64,000 nucleotides of DNA from Hermatobates lingyangjiaoensis. Its lineage: Eukaryota > Arthropoda > Insecta > Hemiptera > Hermatobatidae. The notes below the pieces were generated by a model, which was not told the DNA's origin, searched no databases, and saw nothing but the letters and a program-made list of their open reading frames with translations. The stretch spans positions 310,001 through 374,000 of the forward strand of contig JAPFBL010000036.1 in NCBI GenBank assembly GCA_026182355.1. The letters are read 5' to 3'. The position numbers and the translations under genes are program-made. Each line of letters opens with the position of its first letter. The stretch's first letter is position 1. Shown here in pieces: positions 22,318-34,318 of the stretch.

Positions 22318-22620
22318 TCTATTAACACTTATGCCTATTTCAATTTTTACACATTTTCGAATTAATTTTTCAAATTTCCTTACCTCTGGCTTCCATAAGT
22401 ATGGGACAAGATAAATCAGTTCTCCAAAATTTTTATTTCTGTATATCATCGACATGTTTCGGTCTTCGTCGACCATTATCAAGAAAGTTATTTAGAATCG
22501 TAGTTTCACAATTTACTTAAAAACTAATAAAATTTTAAACTGAAAAAACTCAAACTATTCGCAAAGTCAACTGCACGTAAACATGACAACAGAAGTTATC
22601 AACAGGTAGTGACAAGGTGA
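22318..22620 (-). mobile_element. PLE terminal repeat, another family
   Basis: Minus-strand order: a possible leader (22620-22490), a ribozyme-like core at 22482-22451 (box diverged to TTGATAA, perfect GGTC/GACC stem, GAAACATGTC with AC/GT tiny stem III), then a frame reading FGELIYLVPYL and RKFEKLIRK that ends in TA repeats at about 22318. RKxEKLIRK parallels RKLEKIS of the 54303 family. Confidence 0.55.
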
Positions 22621-23021
22621 GGTTTCCCCAGGGTCTTTTCTTTACCTCTCATTGATTGGTTCGTCTTCTGACTGCCTTCGTACAGTTTCAGAATTCTTGT
22701 GAATCCACTGGCCTGGCAAGTAAATTTTTAAAATTTTTAAACATTTTATAATTGTTTATTTTAAAATCGTTATATTTTATATTGTTTTCTTCTTAAAAAA
22801 AGAAGAGCAATACACTGAGAAAGAAACGCACACGCAATGGCAAGTAACCTACCCGGCAACCACCAGTTCGGCCCCTCGCTCCTTCTTCCGGTCTTGAGGT
22901 AATGAAATTAAGAGAAGATGTAAATTGAAATTTAAATAAACAATAGAAGTTGGGTAAGTATAAAGGAATCAAAGAGAATTGGAGAGAAATTTTAAATGTA
23001 TATAGAAAAAGTAGATTAGTG
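22621..23021. other. No feature recognised
   Basis: Contains two slightly GC-richer patches (22620-22700, 22825-22910) with no convincing reading frame; they may be more of the PLE to the left. Confidence 0.4.
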
Positions 23022-23503
23022 ATTAGATCAAATTAATATTTTACACAAAAATGGGTGTCATAATGAACCATGTGTCGTATAGTTTGAGAGCAATGATGCA
23101 TGATGGGAACACCACCTTTTTGGCTAAAATTTTTTTTAGGCTACTTTTTTTCTCCTAACCTACTAATTCCAGAGTCTTAAAATTTTGTAATTATCATGGA
23201 AGGTACAAACAGAATAACTGAAAAAAAATCGTGAGATTTTTAACTAAATACATTTTTTTTAAGAAGATAAAAAAATCTTGACTTATTATTCAATCTGAAA
23301 GCTTATAAGAGCAAGCTATCCCATTTGATGGTAAAAATAAAATTATGGCTAAAAACACAGTGTTATTTGGGTAATCAGTTGCGGTCTTAAATGGGACATT
23401 ATATATTAAATTTATCTTTAAATGCGTATTATATATTACATACCGAAGAAGTTTGGATTATGCTCACTTATAGTAAAGTTGAGTGTAGGCCACTTTAAAT
23501 TTT
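23022..23503 (+). mobile_element. Relic of the 1.69-kb TIR element
   Basis: Matches 28400-28760 of the long copy (shared ATTTTACACAAAAATGGG and GCATGATGGGAA blocks), then jumps to the right terminal repeat (TATAGTAAAGTTGAGTGTAGG, 23471-23490). It is internally deleted and lacks the left end. Confidence 0.7.
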
Positions 23504-25004
23504 TTTTAATTCATTTGAACTTTGTATATTCTATTACAATACTGTCAAATGAGTTATATATAAATTAAGTTGGAATAAGAACCTCTTGTTCCCATGGTGT
23601 GAATCACAAAACTTACCCTGGATTTTTTTCATTTTACAGAAGTCTACTATCCAGTGCAGAATTTCTCAGTTATTTTAAAGTAGTTTAAGAAAATAAAATA
23701 TATCTATTTATTTTATAAAATTTTTCATACAGAAATTATAAGCAATAGTTTAATAACTATCAACACGTTAAAAAGTAATACAAAAATAACCGGCAAAATT
23801 AGTAATAAGTATATACCATATATTACTTATGAGTTATTAGAGTATGATTAACCTAATGACGTTTTCAAGTACTGTTCTAATGATGAGATCTATGTTACTT
23901 TCTACAAGGTTCTTTTACATCACGATTTCTTTTTTACATTTGTCTATTGTGTTACTCAGGGAATGTTGTGGTGACTAGAATATCATTATGATTAAATGTT
24001 TAAATACTTCTAGTAAAAGAAAATGTAGAAGTAGAATTTTGAAATTTAAAAAAGTGATTGATGTTTAAACATAATATTTACATATGAAATGTACTAGGTA
24101 TATCACACATAGAGAAATATTATGAAAAGAAAGTAAAGTTTATTAAACAAATTGACTTAGGCATTGTATTTTTAATTTATTATTGTCACCTGAAATAACG
24201 ATTGCTATATTGAAAAGGCGGTTGAAAGAGTAGAATCACTAATATGTGGTTGCGAAAAGCATGAGATTTGGCAGTAAGTAATACGACAACCTTTATCTGT
24301 GGGCCAGTGGTCGACCAAGTGTATATTTAGGAGAACCCTCCACTTAAAGCAGAATAAATAAATATAAACCACGGGATACTTTGCTCTCCACTTTGGCCTC
24401 TTTTCTTCTTATTTTGCTTCCACCTACTTGTATATTGTTTTTATAGGTGTGTAGTTAGTATGCTTTTCTATCTTAACTTTTCCTCTTGAAATCCAACTGT
24501 TTATTTTACTTAAAATCATTCCATAATAGAGGTTGAAACTTTTTAGTGTAGCTTGCCAGTGACAATAATTTTAAATAAAATTATTTTGAATAATACTGGA
24601 TGGTTTTAATATTTTTTTTCTCTTAATTAAATTAATATTTTTTAAAAATGATTTGTTTTGAAAGGAAGAAATATATGTGACCCTACTATATTTATACTAG
24701 CCAAGTTTAAGTGTATTCAGGAGTGTGAAATTTTAAAGAGACATTTTCTGAAGTTTTCTTAAAAGAAAAAAATTATTTTATACTCTTGCCTGCATTTTTT
24801 TTTTAATTATGACTGTCTTGTAAATAGGAGAACGCATATATTGTAACAATGCAAGAATTCACTAGAATGATAACTTGGCAATCACAGGTGTTAATGTTTA
24901 TCTGACTAATCGTTAATTAACGAGGTCAATCAGTATCGACCTAGAAATTAAAATATATTTTATACTTTATTTATTTATATTTATATTTTGTAAAATATAT
25001 TATA
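23504..25004. other. AT-rich, no gene recognised
   Basis: No recognisable coding block or repeat. Confidence 0.5.
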
Positions 25005-25006
25005 TA

Positions 25007-25933
25007 CGAGGTGTGTAAATAAAGTAGTGAGACTGATTTTTTTTAAATTTTCTATTCAAATATAATTACAATGTGATATTGTCACCTTCAAAATAGTTCC
25101 CTTCGGAAGCCACACAGCGCTGGAGACGGTCCTTCCAATCATTGTAGCATTGCTGGAACTCGGATTCTGGAATGGCCTTCAGCTGGTCGGTTACAGCAGT
25201 TTGTATGTTTTGTAGTGTCCCGAAATGAGTTCCCTTGAGGTGATTTTTCAATCTCGGGAAGAGGAAAAAGTCACAAGGACTCAAGTCTGGTGAATAAGGA
25301 GGCTGAGGAGCAACATGAATGTTTTTACTGGCCAAAAACTCGTTTATTGAGATGGCAGTGTGACAGGGCGCGTTGTCGTGATGCAACACCCACTTGTCTT
25401 TGATGTTTGGCCGCACACGAAGGACTCTTTTTCGAAGTCTTTCAAGGACCTCACGGTAGAAGTGCTGATTAACCGTTTGGCCTTGTGGCACAAACTCTTT
25501 GTGGTTCCGTACTCTGTTTACATTTTCATCGGTGTTTGCACTTGAAGGCCTTCCGCTTCGTGGTTCATCTTGAATCGACTCTCTTCCTTCTGAAAATTCC
25601 TTAAACCACCGAAAAACCTGTGCCCTTGATAAAACACGTTCTCCATAGGCCTCCTGAAGTTTTTCAAAAGTTTCGGTTGCATTATGTCCAAGTCTGAAGC
25701 AAAATTTGATTGCACACCGCTGCTCAACTTTGAGGTCACTCATTTTTAAAACGCTGAAGAAAAAACCATTTCACGAAAACCAACGCTACGGACAAACAAA
25801 TGACTGTGGCGAGTTCAGATTCATACTGGAGGCGCATCACACGTGCACCTGACGCTACTCAAGGCCACGCGTCTCCAGCGTTGCCAGATCGAAAGCGACG
25901 TTGCCAGTCTCACTACTTTATTTACACACCTCG
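25007..25933 (-). mobile_element. Internally deleted mariner element
   Basis: Perfect 29-bp terminal inverted repeats (25007-25035 and 25905-25933, starting CGAGGTGTGTAAAT) are flanked by TA on both sides, the mariner target duplication. At 927 bp it is about 350 bp shorter than a typical full mariner; the missing part is inside the transposase gene. The perfect ends and intact frame suggest a young copy. Confidence 0.95.
25066..25743 (-). CDS. Mariner transposase, in-frame internal deletion
   Basis: 225 aa instead of about 345. Residues 1-75 hold the N-terminal helix-turn-helix DNA-binding region, including VFRWFKEFSEGRESI and the DEPRSGRPS linker. The sequence then jumps at about residue 79-80 straight to the KEFVPQGQTVNQHFY block. 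About 115 residues are lost, with the second HTH and the first catalytic Asp (the GDETW motif). The other two acidic residues remain: D123 in HHDNAPCH and D158 in SPDLSPCDFF, spaced 34 apart as in mariner D,D34D. The frame stays open across the junction. It cannot cut DNA but could still bind ends or dimerise, hence a possible repressor. The KEFVPQGQ style suggests the irritans-like group, with modest certainty. Confidence 0.92.
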   Translation of the reverse strand: MSDLKVEQRCAIKFCFRLGHNATETFEKLQEAYGERVLSRAQVFRWFKEFSEGRESIQDEPRSGRPSSANTDENVNRVRNHKEFVPQGQTVNQHFYREVLERLRKRVLRVRPNIKDKWVLHHDNAPCHTAISINEFLASKNIHVAPQPPYSPDLSPCDFFLFPRLKNHLKGTHFGTLQNIQTAVTDQLKAIPESEFQQCYNDWKDRLQRCVASEGNYFEGDNITL

Positions 25934-25935
25934 TA

Positions 25936-26099
25936 TAGCTGATATTTTCAACACTTACTCTATGCCTAATAAAACCATAAAAAATAGCATATCAGATGCA
26001 ATATGAAAGGAAAGGTTATCGTGTCATTGCAGTTTTTTCTAGTCAAGTATTAGTGTAAAAGTGACTCAAAATTTTAATTTGTATTCACTTCAAGCTTGA
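25936..26099. other. No feature recognised
   Basis: Short AT-rich stretch between the mariner and the next relic. Confidence 0.4.
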
Positions 26100-26345
26100 A
26101 CTATGTTGAATATTACTATAAGTAACATAGAATATACTATAAGTAACATAGTATATACTATAAGTAACATATTATACATCGACTGAAGTATACTTATCAT
26201 GAAAAAATTTGATCATAAGATTTTGAAAAATTTATATATTTTGAAGCACAAAACACCTTTTTATCGTTTTATCGATGATACATGTGTGTAATGTGTCTTG
26301 TTCTTACATAAAAATAATTTCTTCCCTAAACTACTAACTATAGAA
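26100..26345 (+). mobile_element. TIR-element relic with 21-bp tandem repeat at its start
   Basis: Three tandem copies of an ACTATAAGTAACATA-type unit (about 26113-26177) precede a diverged match to the start of the 1.69-kb TIR element (GTGAAAAAATTCGAT-like, GAGATTTTG-like, CCTAAACTACTAAC blocks, 26195-26340). The repeated unit derives from the CTATAAGTAA motif of the element's end. Confidence 0.6.
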
Positions 26346-28167
26346 TGTTTAATCAATTAGATTATAGAGATAAATAGAGATCAAAAGAGGCACAGTTAAA
26401 CAATTTTTTTTTTTAAAGGACTACTTTAAGTCAGTTCAAAGCATAGTTTGTGACCTTGAATGATGTCACAAACAAAAATACAGTAAGGAATGTTGGGTCT
26501 AAAGTAAATTATGGTACATGCGCAGATGGAGTGAAGGTGGTTAATATTGCTCAAGTTTTTGGCAGCCTTGAGTTAAGGGTCGTAACAAAAACTACCTCTT
26601 CTTTACGGCCCAGCACCGCAGTCACTCATTACACCTTCCAGCATCGCCCTTAGAAATTCAGACACAGACGTTTCATTCATTCAAGATGAGTTACAGCGCT
26701 TCTTTTACTGGTTCATACATGCATAATATAAGTGTGAACGTTTATGCAATTAGATAATTTAATTAAATTTGCATAAGAAATACGACCTCGTTTTATTGGA
26801 ATCATGTTATGAGATGTGAGAAATGTATAACATGATGCTGATTCGAATTCATTGAATCTTAGGTAAATGCCAATTTCTTTGAATTATATTTTATTTAGAT
26901 TAAAAAAGTAACAAAAGAAGTATTCATCGCGAATGTATGAACAAGAGATTAAATACTAATTAGTTTAAAAAATGTTCTCAGAAAAATCATTTCAAAAAAT
27001 ACCTAGGCCAAAATTAATATTTTGGTGAAAAAAATAGATATTCATTATTAAAAAGTCGACAGATATTTAATTTTTTAAAATCAGCTAAGTGTATTGATTC
27101 TTGGATCAAATTCTATCATTATCAAGTTAGTAATTCTCGTACTTGTAGTTAAATGGTAAGAGTCACGACGTCTTAGTTATTTCCTTTAATCGTAATCGGC
27201 TATTAAATAAAGTGCACAGTCGTAAGGAACGCAGAGTTGTTAGCAATATCACTGGTCTGAGGACCAGAGTCATTAATGACTAGTTTTCACATTGTGGCAA
27301 AATTTGTCCTACTTTGCTACTGTCTGTCATTATTGTAACACGTTAAATATTGAAATCTTTTTTAAAATTTACAATTATCTTTGAAGAAATATCTCTCATG
27401 TCTACTTAGTTTATAAATAATTAGCTAAAACTATTCAAATTAACCGTTTAAATGCTATTGCCTCACACTCACAAAATTCATTCAGACGTTTCTGACTCTT
27501 CTAGACAAATACTTCATTTTGATATTAATTTTAGCTTCTGTTCGTTAGAAGATAACTTATAGTTAGATATTCCAAATACTTTTATACAAATTTCCTATAA
27601 AGATCAATTATGTTATTTACAAATTAGGGTACGATCAAATGTAATTTTTAGACTGATTTGACCTGGTTGCATCTGCCATCTTTTAAATGCTTTTTTATTT
27701 AATCCTTAATCGAATTCTTAAAAAGGTTTGCGGCTGTCCACATAAACGGGCATCATATCTGATATATCCTTTATCAATGAACCTGTCACATCATTCTTCC
27801 CTTTTCCATTCATCATGGTGCCCATTAAGAGTTAGCTTCTATTACTTGCCAGCTTATGCAAAGGTGTGAGACATTACTAAGGAACAGAATACCATAGATT
27901 GGAATGTTTCAGTTTTGTATTACTGTCTGACAAGATTGAGATACTACATCTATTTGTCTGTTTCTTTAAAATATTTTACATAAAAATTATAGTCACAAGC
28001 ATCTTCAACTGAATGATGGTAGTTAAACTTCCTGGGGGCGTATAATTGTTGCAAATTAGTCCTCTAATTCCCCAGGTATTATTTCGTTGTTATTATTTTT
28101 TTTCTCAATTTCTATTCAAAACAGAAAGCGTTTTGGTGCATTATACATTTTAAAATATCATCTAAAC
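26346..28167. other. AT-rich; a GC-richer patch at 26450-26655
   Basis: The patch is open for 67 codons on plus but the predicted peptide looks random and I see no family. It includes a TGCGCA palindrome as in NRF1-type promoter sites, which alone proves nothing. The remainder shows no gene. Confidence 0.35.
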
Positions 28168-29816
28168 ACAATCATTAGTTTATTTAAGTTTATTACTTTA
28201 CTATAAGTAAAGTATAGTGATCGTGAAAAAATTCGATCTCGAGATTTTGACGGAATTACATGTTTTGAGGTCCCAGAAGTCGTTTTATGAAGTTTTTACG
28301 ATGATGTCTGTGTGTGTGTGGGTGGGTGGGTGGGTGGGTGCGTGTGTTAGCATTGCTTGTTACCACGCTACGGTCCAGAATCTTTGATGGATCAAGTTGA
28401 TATTTTACACAAAAATGGGCCCCATTTAGACGAAGATCCCTATTGTTTGGGAAGAATTATGCATGATGGGAAAGTTACTTTTTTTGCCAAAAACCGTTTT
28501 TTTGAAAACATTTATTTCTCCTAAACTACTAACCCTAGAGTTTTGAGATTTTGACATTATCTTTGAGGTTACAAATGGAACAAACAAAAAATATATTCAA
28601 AATTTTATATCAACAGGAAATATTTTTTTTTCAATAAAATGTACAAATTTTGACTTATAAATCAATCTCAAACCTTGTGAGAGCGATACAAGCCATACTG
28701 TTTGACGGACAAGAATGAAACTATGCCTATAAATGGAACATTATATGGACAATGAGTTGAGATATTTTTTTCTAAAATTACAATCGCTAAAGGGGCGTTA
28801 GAGTGCGATTTGTGTTTTCAGAAAATGTTTTTTTGACGCTAAACGGCTCGTTAAAAAATTATGAAAATTTGACCAAAAATGGAACAAAAAATTAGCAATT
28901 CATAAAAAAAAAATCATGAAGTTTCAATTACGGAAAAGAGCAATAACGATATAAAAACTCTTTGTTTATCCTAGACTAAGAGATCACCTGCTATACTTGT
29001 CGAATTTTTTGTATTTTTTTACATTGTTTACATTGACTTAGAAATTTTTTGAGCGAATCCACTGAGATAAAATTGATGTTTCTAATGGAAAAATGAAAAT
29101 ATATTATTGACTTATAAGAGATGTAACAGGAATAATATTGTGCAGGTAAATGATAACACTCATTAAAAAAAAAATCGTATATATGTTATTTGACAAAGGG
29201 GAAGGAAAATGATCTTATTAAATACTAAGAAGCCATAAAATTCCCAGTATAATAATTCTGTTAAAAACCAAAAATGTAAAAGATAATTCAAAATATAAAT
29301 CTTTCGTTTAGAGATTAATAACTGTAATTATCGTACATCTTTAATTAACAAATCACCTTAAAACAACATTTTCTTCGCTGTTTAAGATGTTTTTCAGAGA
29401 AAAAAAGGGTTTTTACTGTTTTAAATTTGAAAATTTTACATTAATATTCAATGTAGAAGGATGTTAAGTAAACGATGTAAGAAATCTACTGGCTATTTGA
29501 ACAATAGCCATGTTCTCTTGTAGGATAATATTTCGTTTCAAGAAATGTTCACATTGGTTTTTCAAAAATGATATTACTGCTGTAGTTATACTAATGAAAT
29601 TATTTGCAAATAATAAATTATTTGTGATGTACAAAAATAAGCTTATAAATTGATATGTCCTTCAATCACTATCTGTACTACCTCACGAATGCAATGCTAA
29701 TAATTATATCCCATTTAGATATTTATGTTATGCTTAAATGATACGTTATGTTTTATATACTCAAAAAATTTGACATTAAGTTACTTATAGTAAAGTAGAG
29801 TGTAGGCCACTCCAGA
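28168..29816. mobile_element. TIR element, copy 1 (left end missing)
   Basis: Aligns end to end, with few differences, with 38160-39796. The right end (29777-29816) is AGTTACTTATAGTAAAGTAG followed by AGTGTAGGCCACTCCAGA. The left TIR present in copy 2 is absent. No open frame longer than about 60 codons exists and both copies share stops, so it is a non-autonomous element. It holds a (GGGT)n tract at 28320-28339. The TIR start CTGGAGTGGCC resembles hAT-type ends only loosely; superfamily is unassigned. Confidence 0.8.
28310..28346 (+). repeat. G-rich tract, potential G-quadruplex
   Basis: A (GT)n run leads into five GGG blocks separated by single T (28320-28339). This satisfies the usual G-quadruplex pattern, in a region otherwise very poor in G. 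Confidence 0.7.
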
Positions 29817-29839
29817 TTTTTGATTATTTAAGAAGTTAT

Positions 29840-30360
29840 CCCTCACAACTCTAAGCTCTGCTTCTTCCCATAGTTGGGAGATTACTGGCATAATACGATA
29901 TCACTCTGTAACATTCTTATTTAGTCAGATCACCTCAATTCATCCAATCTCGGTCACGAGATTTATAATGTCCGGCAGTGTAGGCCATCAAGTGTTGTAA
30001 TCAAAATACAGACAAGACCTGATGGTTCCCAACTAATGAACTTTTGATTCAAAGACCTGATAATTAGTTGGCAGCCTTCAAGCTGTATACCCTGCAATAC
30101 CTGTTTAAAGGTCTACCTAGGACCTGTATCTGCAGGATGACACTGCAGCTTACAACACACATCATTCTTTTCATCCATGGTATGCATATATTCTTCATGC
30201 GACACTTGAAACTTTCATTTTTCATCATTTCTCCTATAAAAAAAAAAGGCTTTTCATTTAGTCTTTCGACTAACAAATCGTTTTACCACAACTTAATCCT
30301 GTGTGCACTCTTCTTGAGATTACCTGGAATTTTTTCTCTTTCCCTTCGCAATTAGTGGAA
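29840..30360 (-). pseudogene. Coding-like minus-strand segment, unidentified
   Basis: A T-rich tract ending in ATAG at about 30239 (read on minus) looks like a splice acceptor. Downstream, 30213-30119 is open in one frame and encodes FQVSHEEYMHTMDEKND followed by CCKLQCHPADTG, with a Cys pattern that looks like real protein. Further on, short open stretches (QHLMAYTAGHYKSRDRDWMN at about 29985-29930; VISQLWEEAELRVV near 29880) also look coding but in other frames. It may be a decayed transposon or exon remnants. I cannot name it. Confidence 0.25.
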
Positions 30361-30539
30361 TGGGTTAACAACGAAAACTTTCCTCTTCCATCTATTACAG
30401 CATTCTCAAAATCAGTAACACAGATAAACCTATTACCTACGTCAATATTTTGAAGTATTTTAGCACTTAAATTTTCTCAAGGGATGGGGCAACTCTTTCT
30501 TTTCTTTTATTTTAAAAAGAATTAAAACATAAAAATGTT

Positions 30540-31470
30540 TACTACGAACTTTAATTTCATGGTTTTCCACATGACTTTGATGGACCCGGTTAAAACTGAG
30601 CATCACCACTCATGGTCATTCAGTTACAGCGTATCCTGTTCTACCTTGACTTTGGTGTTGAGGGAGGGGGGTTCGGGACCTATTTTTCGTTCAATGTACA
30701 GGCTTTACTGCATGCCTTTCAGTTTAAAGACAAATCTAGAGTTCTTGAGGACTCGGTCGTCCCTCTCCGAAGAGGGTAAATGCCCGTTATCCCGGGACCA
30801 GGGCTTGCTACTAATAGTTCATTGAACCCTATCTTGGTATCATTATGAGGAGTCTTAGTACCTTAAATGTAAGACTCATGGAGAGATTATAAACCTCTCG
30901 TGACTAAACGCCACATGTCTGGGCTAGTTATGACAGCCTCTAAGGTCTTCCGTTGGCTATCTGTAACCTATGATGAACATAAAAGGGCTCGAAAGTATCT
31001 ACCCAACTTGTGTGAGAACCAACAGCCACTACGAGTCCAACCTCAGTTAGTGGGATGGAGAGAGTGCCCATGGGTGCCATGGGCACCCACCTACCGTAGT
31101 ACCGACTTATTTTAAGAGTTTCGGATCAAACACTGAACCAAAAGTCCTACTGAACCTGCTCAGCTAAAGGTAAGCTCAGTAACCTTTTTTTCCCTTGGTT
31201 CAAAGAACCTGTCGATATATATATAAGCCAATACAGCTTTTGGGAAAGCTGCATGGCCCCCACTAGGGGCGGAGGAAAGGATTTTTTAGTTATTCATGGT
31301 TAACCCTACTAAAACTGTTGAAATAACTCTTTAGTGTACCATGGACTCTATTTAACTTTACCACGGTATACTGGTAGCAGGTTTGGTGGAGCACGTGGGC
31401 CGATGTTGAAGTCCCGATTGCCACTGTCTGTAGCAAGGGACTGACTGCTTACTGATTTGGCAAAATAAAT
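30540..31470. other. GC-richer block of unknown nature
   Basis: About 900 bp with visibly higher G+C than its flanks, sharp edges, and no convincing reading frame on either strand. It includes a perfect 10-bp-arm hairpin GTGCCCATGG/CCATGGGCAC with a 3-bp loop at 31064-31086. A plausible reading is the untranslated leader of a retrotransposon or a decayed structured repeat. Confidence 0.4.
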
Positions 31471-33570
31471 ATTTTGATGTAAAAATATCTTACTTTTGAC
31501 GTAAATAACATGAAATATTTACTTTCACATTTACTTATATTAATTTATTATTAATAAGTAAAATTATTATAATATTATTAATTATTTATATTAATTTAAT
31601 ATAATATATAAGATTAATATTATTAATTATTAATATTAATTAATTAATTTAATATAACAATTAATATTATTACATTAAGTATACATATATTTCCAGTTAG
31701 AGAAATATAGTGAGTTAGTATATATATCGTATCCAATTTACTCAAGACTAAATCTTACAAAATACCTAAATGATCAGTTATTTCTATTTATTTTAATTAT
31801 TATTATAACAGTTATCAAAATAACCATTACCATTATCCATCAATAGACCACTTTCTGGCCTCATGTTCTATTAATATCAAAACACTGAAGAAAACCGTTG
31901 AAAACAAAAGTCAACAAAGAAGAATTAAAATGTTTGATACGAGAGTTCCACAGAATTTATATCTTACTGCTGTATAGCTTTGCAAAGCATGATGATGATG
32001 ATGATGAAGCCTCTGTTTGATGCAAAGTCAGTTTATGATTCCAACAGAAGCATGTTTGCCTGTTATGTACAGTGAAGCTGAAATCACATGGAACTAATTT
32101 GGAAATGTAATGTAATTATGTAAATTGTTTTCTAATTACCAGGTGTCATCAATTAATTTATTAAGTAAATTAGTAACCTATTAGTAGGTTACAGTGTTGA
32201 ACTTGGTTATTTATGTCTTAAGACAAAAATAAATTAATACTAAATGAACATAAATCAATTATAAATCAAAAAATGAATTTTCTTGAAATTGAAATATCAA
32301 GAACTACAATTACCTTATAAATAAACTCAATAGTTACAAAAAAAAAATAAATGATTTAAAACATTTTTGAGGTTAGAAATTCTCCGTGAAAGTACAAAAG
32401 TAAGCATTTTGCTTTTAAGCCAAATTGAAAACAAGAGAGTGAAGCAAAATGTTGACATTTCTACTAACGTGCAGTGGTTTAGTAATCTTGCGATCAGCTG
32501 TTTTAATAGCAGGGTGTTTCAGGAGCTCTTCCCAATACTCTTCCTTAAATCATAATAATGTAGCCTTATATAGCTCATTTATTCCTGCAAACATTTGCTA
32601 ACATTATCATAAATCATACAAATTTATGAAACATTGTTTGACTCCAAGAAATATTATAAATAGATGTAACAAAGTTAATATTAAGTTTATTATTAGAATA
32701 ATCAATAATTCTCCTCTGCTATGGCCAGAAAATTTAAAAAATTTTCAGCAATTAATAGTTTACTAATTACAAGCCTCTTAAAAATTGGTTCTTCTAAAAT
32801 CATGCAATCAGATAGAATTAGAGGGATAAGATGATTACTGTAATAATTTTCCTACTGATAAGGCCTTATGGTAACGTCGTATATAAGACAAAAGTTATTA
32901 TGCACACTATTAGTGTGGTAATTATCAAAATTATCATGATAAAAATCAAGTTTGATTTTTTACTCCTTAGAAAATTTCCCAAGGCGCCTTTCTAATACAT
33001 TAAGGGAATAAACTTAGTTCAATGGTCACGAGATCTAAATATTCTTAAACACTCTTTAAGTTAGGTACATACAAATTTATACCTTTGGAAAATTGCAAGG
33101 TCATGGCAAACGATGAAATCATAGAACGGACGCAGTGTCCGGATAACCCCTTTCTTTCGTTTTGCCACCGAGTGTAGGTGTAACCAGAGTTGATGCAAAA
33201 TATTAAATTTTGTGCCACATTTTTGTACCATTGAGGTGTTCATAAAGTTGCATTGAACCATTGTCATAAAATGTGTTATAGAATTACTATAAATAGCTGT
33301 AAAGAATAAAAGTACTACTTTAATAACATTTCATGAAGTTTAAGAAAGTAGAAGTTGGAAACTAATGTTAGTGGATATTAAGTGTTAATAGTATTAGCAG
33401 TATATATATTTCGTATTACATATGGATATACAAAAGTTTTAAATTGAAAAAGAGTAATAAACATAATAAAGATACTTAATACTTCAAAATTTGTATACCT
33501 CACTACAAAAAAGAGAATATCTGATAATGTAAGTTAGTGAATGCGTTTGATTAATCTCTGTGTAACTCTT
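31471..33570. other. AT-rich, one weak coding-like stretch
   Basis: A TAAT-rich low-complexity tract lies at 31530-31680 and a short (GAT)n at 31989-32006. The minus frame 33267-33061 (68 aa, containing LHSVAKRKKGVIRTL) has balanced composition but no recognised family. Confidence 0.4.
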
Positions 33571-33574
33571 TTTC

Positions 33575-33720
33575 GATATTAAACACATATATAGTACTGC
33601 AGAGGTTCTATGAGATTCTCTGGAGCCCAGTTCCGGTTTGCTTCTCAAAGCTAGTACTTCATACTCTTCTTCCTGATGACGACAGATGTCGAAATCATCG
33701 CATAAAAATTGAGAAGCTGA
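33575..33720 (+). mobile_element. Relic PLE terminal repeat (family of 15896-16290)
   Basis: Reverse-complement similarity to 15935-16040: a TCTGGAGCCCAGT..CGGTTTGCTTCTCAA stretch, then CTGATGA (33674-33680), a CGACAGATGTCG hairpin and GAAA. The ribozyme box here is canonical while stem III is decayed. Confidence 0.6.
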
Positions 33721-33865
33721 CATAAAAGACTGTTCACATGTTAGCTTAGTTTTTAGTTTCTGGTTTCTAGATATTTACATTGTTTGTTCTCTGATAACAC
33801 AAATTGAAAGGCCTCAGAGCATTTATTTATATTGTTTTCCTTTATATTGTTTTCCTTATATATAT

Positions 33866-34262
33866 GAGAGCTTTAGAAGAAGCACTTATTAGTCTTCTGG
33901 GCGGTAGATCTGCTCGTGGGCTTAACCTCAATCGTTGATTGTTCCTTTATTTATTTTTTAATTTAATTTGTTTTATTTATTTATTTATTTTTTCTATAAG
34001 TTGCCATTAGCTTTTAATTTTATTTTAGTTAAATGTTTTCATTCATTTAATTTTTATTTGGCTTGTATTTCTTGATCTTCCTTGTCTTCTTTTTCCCCGA
34101 AAGTTGGCTACACTGTTTGGAGGTTGGCTACACTTGAACGCCAAGCCAGTCGTTATTAGCCTTTGGAGCGATTCACATGTATTCCTGAAGACGAGGACAT
34201 CGAAATATAGTAGTGAGTTCAGTGATTTCTTTTCTGTGTGTTCTTTTCAAAATTCTAGTTTA
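33866..34262 (+). mobile_element. PLE 3' end: C-terminus, UTR, terminal repeat
   Basis: 33866-33937 encodes RALEEALISLLGGRSARGLNLNR and a stop, aligning with the C-terminus of the GIY-YIG frame ending at 14943. A T-rich TTTATTTA UTR follows, then a terminal repeat with CTGAAGA (34185-34191), hairpin and GAAATATAG, and a TA-rich end at about 34262. The order is the same as in the 14257-15380 element, so this is a 5'-truncated copy of a related family. Confidence 0.75.
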
Positions 34263-34318
34263 TATATATAGTGTTCTTGTATAGTATATATATTATATTA
34301 TATGTATAGTGTTCTTGT

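Noticed and set aside
21771..22482. Minus-strand frames of 136 and 106 aa
   Set aside because: They run through TA repeats (Ile-Tyr runs) and several PLE ends of different families; only the RKFEKLIRK part may be native.
26450..26655. Possible promoter or first exon around a TGCGCA site
   Set aside because: A single short site in AT-rich DNA and a random-looking peptide give no support.
30535..31115. Two plus-strand frames of 96 and 71 aa in the GC-rich block
   Set aside because: Frequent stops in all frames around them and no recognisable motif; likely chance from higher GC content.
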